Source of the DNA: Phyto melanocephala
Lineage: Eukaryota > Arthropoda > Insecta > Diptera > Rhinophoridae
Direction: 5' to 3'
Length of the DNA: 64,000 nt
NCBI GenBank assembly: GCA_941918925.1
Contig: OW799233.1
Coordinates: forward strand, 170,852,235 to 170,916,234
Part shown: positions 10,971-19,560 of the stretch, in pieces
How the letters are laid out: every line of letters starts with the position of its first letter
Position numbering within the stretch: position 1 is the first letter of the stretch
Made by a program: the position numbers and the translations under genes
The notes under the pieces: generated by a model
Seen by the model: the letters and a program-made list of their open reading frames with translations, nothing else
Told to the model about the DNA's origin: nothing
Database searches by the model: none

Positions 10971-12605
10971 CCCATTTTTCGCCGACCGGTGATTATAATT
11001 ACCATCACTTTTACTAATCATAACAGACAAATGAAATATTTTTTATATAAAATACACTTTCAAATCAATTAATTAGAGCGATATTTCTTTTGTAAATTCT
11101 TTGTTTTGTACATTTCGCTGTATATTTTTTTATTTGGAACTTTTAGAAATAGTTAAAAAAAGGATATAAAAATACAAGGAGATAAAAAACGAATATCATA
11201 TAATGTTTAGCAAATAAGTCTATATTTTTGAAAATAATTGTTTACTTTCCTCTTTAGAGTCCTATTCACTCCAAATAAAAAACAAATAATACACAATATA
11301 TAAAATAAAATTTAATGGTGATTATAATTACCATTGGCGAAAAACGTATGCCTAATTGTGCGGCTTATGTATGTACATGCATGTAAATTTTTTTTCCATC
11401 AGAAACAAAAACAACTTAATTATGGAAGTGATAGTGGTGAACACCAATGAGTATACGAAACAAAACAATGTTTTAGACAATAATGCACAGTTCAACTGTT
11501 GCGACGATTCATCACACTGTCCCACAATATGAAAACTATTGGAGTCAGCAGCCAAACCTAGGTGTTCAAATTGTAAAACAGACCATTACACGTTTTGAAT
11601 TTCAGTGGATAAAGAAATTTCTGCATGTCAGTAATAAAAAGGAATTAGACACAAATGACCGATTTGCCAAAATGAGATCTTTACTCTGTGTATTAAATAA
11701 AAAGTATGTACAGTTTGGAATTTTCAGTGAGCATTTGTCAATTGACGAGCAAATGGTACGATACTTTGGAAAGCATTCGAGCAAAATGTACATCAGAAAT
11801 AAGCCCATTCGTTTTGGCTTCAAGTTGTGGGTTCTGGCTTTATCTAATGGATATACATATGTATGTATTGATGTACAACTGCCCGACGTTACAACCGCAA
11901 ATGTCATAAGTATGTAAATGTAAAACAATAAAATATTGAACTACCGTATAAATGTCAGAGGCAAGAAGTGGTGGTCCTCATTTTCGAATGCTGTGAACTC
12001 ATTTGTAGTAAATGCTTGAAAGTTGCAGACTTTTGTGTGCAGAATAGGAAAAGGTCGAGGTAAAACACAACTAGAATTTCAGTCGGAAATCGCAAGAATA
12101 CTTCTTGTTTGCGAGGATACAGACGGACAGCAAATGGGAGCAGAGGAGTCAAGGTCTAAACGTAGCAAAGTGCAACAACATGTTATTGTAAAGTACGAAG
12201 AGGGTAAAAAACGACGGTGTAAGCAAAGCCACAGTCACACTCCATTTATGTGTAAAGAGTGCGACATGCACCTACATACAAAATGCTTTAAAATTTACCA
12301 TAATAAATTTTTGTCATTAAATAAAATGCTTTTTAGCCCTTGAAGTAAAATGCAATAAATAAAATTCTTTCTAGATACTCTTGAAATAAAATGTAATAAG
12401 CAAAATGCTTTGAAGTTACTTATTTAAAATTTCATACGTGTATACATATTTCGCCGATGGTAATTAAAATTACCACTCATTTTCTAGGAAACTACAACAA
12501 CCACTCAGTTCAAAGTTTGGAATTTTCTTAATTAGCAAAAAACCAGGTTCAAAAAAAAATTTTATGCAAATCGGTCAACAGGAACTTGGTGCGGCGAAAA
12601 ATGGG
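10971..12605 (+). mobile_element. piggyBac-family element (1,635 bp) with TTAA duplications
   Basis: TTAA stands on each side (10967-10970 and 12606-12609), and the ends are perfect inverted repeats: CCCATTTTTCGCCG at 10971 and its reverse complement ending at 12605. TTAA specificity plus a CCC start is the hallmark of piggyBac. Inside is a broken transposase gene (11483-12343). The near-palindromic block GGTGATTATAATTACC occurs at 10988-11003 and 11317-11332, with a variant at 12459-12474. Beside the two inner blocks is a copy of the terminal motif (CGCCG or its complement), so each end of the element looks like a small inverted-repeat unit. The intact ends could still be mobilised by a helper, but that is inference. 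Confidence 0.9.
11483..12343 (+). pseudogene. piggyBac transposase pseudogene
   Basis: The first open part (11483-11917, 144 codons) carries piggyBac core motifs in order: 'YWSQQPNLGV', 'FEFQWIKKFLHVSN', 'LSIDEQMVRYFGKHS' and 'MYIRNKPIRFGFKLWVLA'. The Asp in LSIDE should be the first of the three catalytic aspartates of this DDD enzyme. The reading stops at 11917. The next homologous block, 'VRGKKWWSSFSNAVNSF' near 11952, belongs close to the C-terminus, so the segment with the second and third catalytic Asp has been lost. There, TGA stands where the family has Trp (VVNA-stop-KL). The last part (12023-12343) ends in a cysteine-rich finger ('CKQSHSHTPFMCKECDMHLH', then CF and YHN), the usual piggyBac C-terminal zinc-binding domain. 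An in-frame stop (TAG at 11474) lies just upstream. The product cannot be active. Confidence 0.9.
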
Positions 12606-12609
12606 TTAA

Positions 12610-13246
12610 AGGATTTAAATTATTACTTCTGTCTTTTTAGATATTTTAACTGTTTACCGTTTAATATTGGATTTTAAAAACTGCACAATATTTTTGGGTT
12701 TCCTTAATTTCTTTACGTGTGTATATTTTTATCCATAAACTTATAATTGTTGATGAGTAACGCTATATGTACATGCTGATATGTTATAATAATTACATAT
12801 CTTAGAGACTTAGAGGTTCGCGGTAACATTCTCAATTTGTAAGTAACTAAAAAGGTACTTATAGTAACTAGTTGTTAAAGATTTGTTTATATGCTTTCGC
12901 AAGCTACTACCGACTATAATTTTGTCCCTTATTGTTGCAGTAATTACTTATGTAACATAAAATGCCTTAGATATTTGTAGATTATTTACATTGTATGCTT
13001 CATTTACTTATTTATTCTGGATGTTTTGGAATTTATGAATAATTTATTAAGATTTTGCAAAAAAAAAAGAAGAAAAAAAACGATATGTACCATAAATCCC
13101 AAATAAAACGAACAACAACAAAATAAGTGTAAACCGTTTTTCTTCAAATAAGAGAACTAATGTGCACTGGTAGAAAATTTGTGAACAATAGTTTTGTATA
13201 CAAAAAAATTGTTTTCCCTCTTTACCTTTCTCATTTCAACGTACAC

Positions 13247-13247
<1 letters not shown>
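12610..13247. other. AT-rich non-coding spacer
   Basis: No gene recognised. Ends in the (TA)n tract that follows. Confidence 0.5.

Positions 13248-13291
<44 letters not shown>
13248..13291. repeat. (TA)n microsatellite, about 22 units
   Basis: An uninterrupted TA run of about 44 bases. Such runs are self-complementary, prone to melt or extrude, and usually length-polymorphic. Confidence 0.95.
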
Positions 13292-13294
<3 letters not shown>

Positions 13295-13613
13295 CCCGTC
13301 GTTCCTATAAGGAGCATAGGGCCTCACATATTATAGTGAAAAAATATTCAAAGTGTAGGGAAACTATATAAGCTAATTTGAAAGCTAGCAAACAACCAAT
13401 ACGAATTCACATCAGCTGAGTGTTTTTTACTCGTTTTAGTTTGATCGGCACTATATCAAATTTTGTTTACTTTTAAATTAATTTTTATGCAAGTTAAATG
13501 AAAAAAAATATATAAAAGTGATAAAATTCGTGAAAAAAAATATAAAAATAAATATTTGTGCAATACCTTATCGGTAAATAAGTCAAATACAAGTTATAAT
13601 TAAAATAAGCAAA

Positions 13614-14453
13614 CCCAGCAAAAAAATTGTTAGCAGTGCAAAACGAATTAAATTCTAAAGACTTCTAAATCAATCATATAAAAGCAATAATTATAAATGA
13701 CTCTCTAAATGCCAAGCAGTTTGTCATAAATGATGTGCTTAAAAATTAATGCAACATCATGAAATATATCTTATAGGGCCCATACACAACACCATAATAA
13801 TTGTGTAATCAAGTGACTGTGCCAGCTGATTGACCGCGTTTGAGGTTGTGGTGTGATTGTACCAGCTGATGGTGCTTTATCAAAAATAGTTTGATATTTT
13901 TTTGATTGTACCAGCATGATTTAGTCGTGTGTGGCAAAATTAGCTCATAAAAGTTAAATCGTCAAGGCATAAACATCAAAAAAATACAACATTTGAAATA
14001 TAAATGCCAATTCATAGCCATTTCTTCATCCAAACACGTTTTTTCTTTGCTCCTAATTCGTTTTCGTTTTAGGATAATAGTAATAATAAGTTCAGCACAA
14101 ATTTTTTCGTTATTCTTTACAAACTTTTCCACACAATTTTTGGGTAAAAAAAGAATTTTGTACCACCATGCTGGTATAGTGTGTGCTTAAAGCCTTATTG
14201 CACAAACACTTGATTGCACAATTTTATGGTGTTGTTAATTAACGAATGTAACAGCGGATGCTTTTCACCACTTATGCATGAGTTCTGTGCACTTGTTAAA
14301 ATAGAGTGCAGTTCATTAAAATATTCATGTAAACACATGATCTACAATGATACGTTAATGTTAAAATCATTAGTGTCTTCTCTTAAATTTAATCACCTCG
14401 TTACCAGTTGAAACCCAGCAAATTCACTTTTTGCCATAGATTTTTTTGCTGGG
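13614..14453. mobile_element. Possible inverted-repeat element with CCCAGCAAAAAAAT ends
   Basis: CCCAGCAAAAAAAT at 13614 and its exact reverse complement ending at 14453 could be 14-bp terminal inverted repeats of an 840-bp element. A second CCCAGCAAA lies at 14414, so a 40-bp hairpin is another reading. Inside are three copies of a 'ttg(t)accagc' motif and a loosely inverted pair, 'gggcccatacacaacacc' near 13777 and 'gtgtgtgcttaaagcc' near 14178. No clear target duplication was found, and the A/T-rich ends make chance possible. Confidence 0.3.
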
Positions 14454-14961
14454 AAATATTTAACATTTTTACTTTAGAAAATGCAAAATTGCGTTTGTCC
14501 TAATGGTTTTATTTTGTGGAAATTGTGAAACTATTTTAAAAAGCATGAATTTGTGATATAAACTAGCCGAAATTTATATTGTAAATACTTTTTTATTTTA
14601 AAAATTTTCTTGTACATTTATAAAAATAAAATTTTAATTAAAATTAAACAATTTGTTTTATTATTTTTTTTTTCGTTTTAACAGTTTCCAATTCTTTTGG
14701 TGTTTGTTGTAGGAATGTTGTCGCCTGCTGTAAATTCACCTGGCATACAACTGAACGAAATCATAGTTTCTTGCACCTTTCGTTTAAGTTTTGTTGACAT
14801 TCGTCTCGTGTATGTAAAAATTACGAAAACTGCTCGGTTCTGGGGAATAACGCGACGATCTTTTGTCTACACACTCAGAGCAACAGGCGCTTGTTCTATT
14901 AATTTATACACAATAACTTAAAAATAATGTTTATCTTAAAATATGAAAAGAAGTACATATC
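14454..14961. other. Non-coding spacer
   Basis: AT-rich. A plus frame (14697-14921, 74 codons) has slightly richer composition but no motif I recognise. It may be a decayed transposon piece leading into repeat D. Confidence 0.4.
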
Positions 14962-15195
14962 GATGGTCACAGGTAGCAAGGTCATAACTCGTATTATTTT
15001 TACGAAGTTAAGTGTTTTAGTGATGCCAATATATATCACAAAAAAACATCTTGACACAAAAATTGAATGCATTAGTATTAAAACTAACAGTTACAAGCAA
15101 TTTTATAAAAGAAGTTACATAATAATAATACAGTTTCTCTTACGTTTTTGTCTTCTCCTGTAAAGTGACCAACGATATACTTTTCTCTTGCTGAA
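14962..15195 (+). repeat. Dispersed repeat 'D', copy 2
   Basis: Aligns by eye with 1308-1560 over about 210 bases with frequent substitutions and small indels. Shared blocks include 'ggtcataactcgtatt', 'cttgacacaaaaatt', 'aacagttacaagca', 'aagaagttacat' and 'gtgaccaacgatat'. The small frame through it (14927-15163) is not conserved between the copies. Confidence 0.55.
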
Positions 15196-15243
15196 TTTAG
15201 GGGTCGCCTTATCAAGAAGTAAATTAAAAAAAATATATATTTC

Positions 15244-15378
15244 GCCTTATTGTCATTGGCGTTTTCGTGTCGTTTTTGTGTTGAAAACGACAGAAATGCG
15301 ACAAGGTCTCATTCATTTTACATTGTCGTAAATATTACACGGTACCAAAAAATACGACAACGCCAATGACAATAAGGC
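15244..15378. mobile_element. 135-bp MITE with ~25-bp terminal inverted repeats
   Basis: The left end 'gccttattgtcattggcgtt' is matched perfectly by the reverse complement of the right end 'aacgccaatgacaataaggc', and pairing extends about five bases further with one mismatch. The internal ~85 bases have no ORF. I could not identify a convincing target duplication, so the superfamily is open. The string GCCTTAT also occurs at 14194 and 15203, hinting at related ends nearby. Confidence 0.75.
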
Positions 15379-17047
15379 TGATTATTTGTGCGGAGTAACA
15401 CTTATATTTACCCTAGATCAATATTCAGTTAAATGTTATAGATTTTGTTAACAAGTTGACAACACCAAATGCTGGTAAAAATGCATTTGAATTAACAGCC
15501 GGAAATAACTTCTGTGTAAACAAGTGTTTGCTGTGTCTCACACTATCATAGTGTGTATTGTTAACATGAACCAAGTCGAGTCCAGAAAAGAGCAAAAAAA
15601 CATTTAAATGAATTTTAGTTTATACATGTAAATGTGGACAACGTTATTGTTGGGGGAAGAAACATGATTTTGATTGCAGTGATTTTTTTTACTTGAGAAA
15701 AGTCATAAGTTGATCTTAGGAATGCTTTTGAAATTCTCTGGGCTTTTGTTCTACAGATTCTTATTAAATTTCCGCAATTTCAATATTAGTAAAAATGTCA
15801 AAACTACCACTGAGTTTTACATTTCTGAATTTTTCTTTGTTATATAAAATTGCCTTAAATGGCAAAGATCCAAGTAAATTATTACCTTCAAGATGTTTAT
15901 GCTTACGGAGGTTTTACTGTGTCTGGTGAGTTTACTAGGTAATACCTAGAGCAATATGTTTAATTTACATAATTATATTTTCCTTTTCTATCATCATTAT
16001 TATTAATTATTCCTTTTTATGGATGTGTTGTGTGTTTATGTCTCTATAAAGACATTTTTGTTTAATGTAGGTAAAACACATATGGCTGTACATACGTACA
16101 CACGTGTAGTTTTTATTACTTACACTCTCCACCCCTCCCCCTAGTACTCCATTATTTTCCCTTGTCATATCATTAAATTTATAGATTTTGTGTATAATTT
16201 ATTCTGTTTTATTATTGTTATTTGATTATTAATGTTTATGATATTTACTTAATGTTTTTAATATTATTCACAACAATTACTGATACACACAATCTTAATT
16301 ATAAATGTATGCATATACATATGTATGTATGTATGTATTGATATACATACATAAATATTTTTGTTTGCCTATGTATATATTAATTAATTATTTAATTGTT
16401 TCACTTATCACTTAATTAATATGGGATTTATGAATACATTACATGGTTTTAAAAAATATAAAATATTTATGCTTGTTGCCTATAATGTTGCGGAATTTGT
16501 TTATCATACATTTTGATATCATTATCAGTTTATTTTTTTCGGAAATTTTTTTTTTTATAATGATTAAGTTTTTGTCTATTTTAATTTAATAAATATTTAC
16601 TAAATTAATACAAAGAATATTTTAATGCTTCATAAAGTTTTAAAGCTTTGAATAAGATTGGCATTTTTAGTAGGTTTTGGTTAAAATGTTAAGTATACTT
16701 TTCATATGTATACGTTTAAAAAAATATAAAATTGTTAAGAATTTCGTAATCCATTGATTTTTGTTCTTTCGTCTCCACCGGTTTCTCCAACATGAATATA
16801 GTATGCTATTACCTTTTCTATTATATCCAAAATTAATAAACAAATACGTCACAGATACCGTAAGAAATAGAACTTTAATGCATTACTGCACTGGCTTTGG
16901 AAAAACATTGTCAGCACTATTTTTATAGTTCATCGTGTTTTTTTCCAAAATTATCCGTTGTGAGGAAGTGCAGAAGTCAAGAATCAGGAAGGTATTCTAA
17001 ATTCAGTAATTTTATTTTGAGTAAGCTTTCGCATATTTGATCGGCGC
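15379..17047. other. AT-rich non-coding stretch
   Basis: Contains TATG/ATAC microsatellite runs near 16311-16350 and T-rich tracts. The small minus frame 16667-16852 shows no domain. No gene supported. Confidence 0.5.
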
Positions 17048-17138
17048 TATGCATAATAAAAAACTGTGTGTTAAATAACGAGCTGCTTTCTCTCGCTTAG
17101 CAGCTGGTTAGTTAGCACACGGTTGCTTATTATACATA
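17048..17138. other. Long imperfect hairpin (~39-bp stem, 13-nt loop)
   Basis: Bases 17048-17086 pair with 17100-17138: 32 of 39 positions are Watson-Crick pairs and two more are G-U pairs in the plus-strand RNA. The loop is 'tttctctcgctta'. The length and even spread of mismatches are like a microRNA precursor or a short palindromic MITE. Nothing in the flanks decides between them. Confidence 0.6.
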
Positions 17139-17407
17139 ACTCTGTATTTGTTCTCTCCTTTTCTTCTCAGGCTCTTAGTTAGGTAATGACATTGTTCGAC
17201 TAGGCCAAATATCATATTATTCAAATCTATTCACATTCATATTAAACAATGAAGTTTTTTAACATACGCTCAAATTAGCTGTCTACTTTAATTCAGTAAA
17301 ATGATTTCTGTTTTCTTCATTACTCAACTCCATTCATATTCTTGTTTACGCTTAATTTAGAAAATTTTAATTTCAGCGGAATAAAAAATTTAAGAAGTAC
17401 TATTAAT

Positions 17408-18750
17408 GGCTCCACGAAAAGCCCCCCAATGAAATAACACCCAGGAAACAATCCCCAATGAAGTAAACCCCAAAAAATTGGAAATAACACCCAAAAACAG
17501 TGAATGAAATAACATCCAAAAATAAATGAAATAAACCCCAAAGCGAAAACGAAACAACCCCCAATATTTGGGAGTTATTTCATATGAAATAAATCCCAAT
17601 GATGAAAATGAAATAATCCCCAATGAAATAAACCCCATCAGCAACAAAAATGAAATTATGCCCAAAATTCATAAGAGTCAGATTCATTAAGGATTTCATG
17701 AAGTCAATATGGACCACAGGCGTCTTCTTCATAACAACTTCGAAAGTGTGCCAGCATTCATAATCAATTTTTTTTGGTGAAAGAACATACAAAGCTGGTT
17801 TAATAGTGACTACTTTTGGTTTTGTAAATGGACTAAGTCCAGTGCAGTTATTTGCCCTTATACGATGGAAGCTATTTCAGACCAGCCACCAACGAGCTAT
17901 CCTATAACTTTACGAATGGCTTGAAAATCCAACTCATGGGAGACGTTATTATAGTTACAATATTGTAAAGAAGGCAGTAATTTTCTGTAATGGAGATATG
18001 AGAAAGTATGGACAAAGAATTGTTTAATATTTTCAATATATTTCTTTTTGAAACCCAACTACCAAAAAATTATTTTCATGTACATACATAAATAAACTTA
18101 ATACATTATACGTAAGAAATGATAGTTAAAACAAAATGGTTGCTCATGAAATCAAGATGGAGAAAATATACGTTGTATGTACAAATGCTGCCAGTTGGTT
18201 ACACTTTATTATGGACCTTCTCACTGCTTGGCAAAAGTGGAAGCAACAACCGATTACTTTTGGTTTAGGGAAAACAATATTTATTGCCGTCCGTAGACTA
18301 ATTTCGTAGTCTGTCACGAAGGTCGCACCATCCAATTCCCGAACGTTATCATTTATGTATTTGAAAAGATATTGTAATATATTCACAGGCTAAAAGTTTT
18401 CTTGTAAAAGGCCTATTTTTATATAATTTATTTACAAACACCCCCAAAACCAAAATCTTTAAAAATGAAATAACCCCCGAATACAAAATGAAATATCACC
18501 CAAATTATACACGCTATGAAACAAGCCCCGAATTTTAAAAATTTGTTGGGTGTTATTTCATTGGAGATTATTTCATAATTTGAAAACCCCAAATGAGAAA
18601 TGAAATAATTTCCAAAAAAAATGAAAGACGGCCCAAAAAAATTGGGAGTTATTTCATATGAAATAACACCCAAAAATTTATGAAAAAAATTTGGAGAATA
18701 TTTCATTTCTCGTTTGGGCGTTATTTCATTGGGGGGCTTTTCGTGGAGCC
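17408..18750 (-). mobile_element. Mutator-like (MULE) element, 1,343 bp, with repeat-built arms
   Basis: The ends share GGCTCCACGAAAAGCCCCCC and continue with AATGAAATAAC.CCC on both sides (left start 17408, right end 18750). CTATTAAT(G) directly flanks the element on the left (17400-17408) and right (18751-18759), an 8-9 bp target duplication; MULEs usually make about 9. Each arm (about 17408-17640 and 18440-18750) is a string of short units of the form ATGAAATAA-C/T-NCCC, in both orientations, with 'atttcatatgaaat' palindromes near 17580 and 18655. Between the arms are minus-strand transposase remnants. The strand given is that of those remnants. Confidence 0.85.
18144..18386 (-). pseudogene. 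MULE transposase fragment
   Basis: The 80-codon minus frame contains 'DGATFVTDYEISLRTAIN' followed by 'VFPKPKVIGCCFHFCQAVRR'. This is the core of the MULE transposase domain: a catalytic acidic residue in T-D-Y/F-E, then the G-C-x-F-H-x-x-Q block before the last catalytic Glu. Family proteins have several hundred residues, so only a slice remains and the rest is missing or shifted. A second possible slice, 'PALYVLSPKKIDYECWHTFE' (minus, about 17815-17750), resembles the block that normally precedes TDFE, but here it lies downstream of it. If real, the interior was rearranged. The element lacks a working enzyme. Confidence 0.75.
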
Positions 18751-18759
18751 CTATTAATG

Positions 18760-19079
18760 AGAGATAGACATATACCACTATAAAGTGAGAGAGCAACTCA
18801 AATTTTGCGAAATACAAAGGCATATAATTTTTCACAGAAACTGACATCATCAAGCCTTAACGGCTAAAGTAACATAACTCACAATAACCAAATTTTACAA
18901 TGGAAGGTTTTTGTTTCCATTTGTTCAGCGATTTTTCTTTAATGAAAATTTAAATTTAGAAACTTATAGGTAAGTTTTAACTTAATGCTCTATACAGAAA
19001 TTTTATTTTTATCAGGCTAAAATGTGACCGCTAAGATAACAAGAAAAAAAAGAAAAATTTTAATGGAGAAATTATTCAC
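18760..19079. other. Non-coding spacer
   Basis: AT-rich, with no feature recognised beyond the right target duplication of the MULE at its start. Confidence 0.5.
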
Positions 19080-19560
19080 AGAAAGTGTGAAAATCAATAT
19101 TTTTCAGTTCCTATACTACCGGACATATCAAAGGGCTTGACTAACAAAATATAGTTTACTATAAAACATTAAAAATCCAAGATGGCGTCCTACAATAAAT
19201 GGCTAATATATGAGTCAAATATTGCAGTTACGGCTTTGTCCGCTTTAACCCCCATAATATTGGTATCAAATGAAAGGGCTTTTTCATTAGAATACAGTAC
19301 GCTATTAAGAAACTTTAAAATCCAAATATCGTCTGAATGAAAATGGATATTTTTTAACTCTATGATAGGGCTTGACTAGTACAATACATTTAACTATGTT
19401 AAAATTCAAAATTAAAGATGGTGTCGAAAATGAGAATAAGAAGAAATGACGTATAATATAAAATCTGTGATGGGTAATTCTGTGGCTAAAAGCTAAAAGG
19501 TCCAATGTCAAAATATTTACTTTTGAGAAAATTCGAATTGAACTTTAAGTTTTATAGATG
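19080..19560 (+). mobile_element. Internal Helentron-like fossil
   Basis: Contains tandem degenerate blocks of the form 'atcaaatgaaagggct', 'agaatacagt', 'aagatggcgtc' and 'cccccataatattggtatca'. These recur at 4270-4490 and 61620-61830 and, inverted, at 820-1030 and 42830-43080. Neither the 5' core (GTCCGTCTGT) nor the 3' hairpin is preserved, so this is an internal remnant with approximate limits. Confidence 0.45.

Noticed and set aside
11602..11928. 108-codon minus frame overlapping the piggyBac transposase
   Set aside because: It is the antisense of the clearly homologous plus-strand transposase reading.
13380..13460. Possible LTR or transcription start ('catcagctgagtg ... gatcggcactat')
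   Set aside because: Part of it recurs near 17040, but no TG...CA ends, primer-binding site or paired LTR was found.
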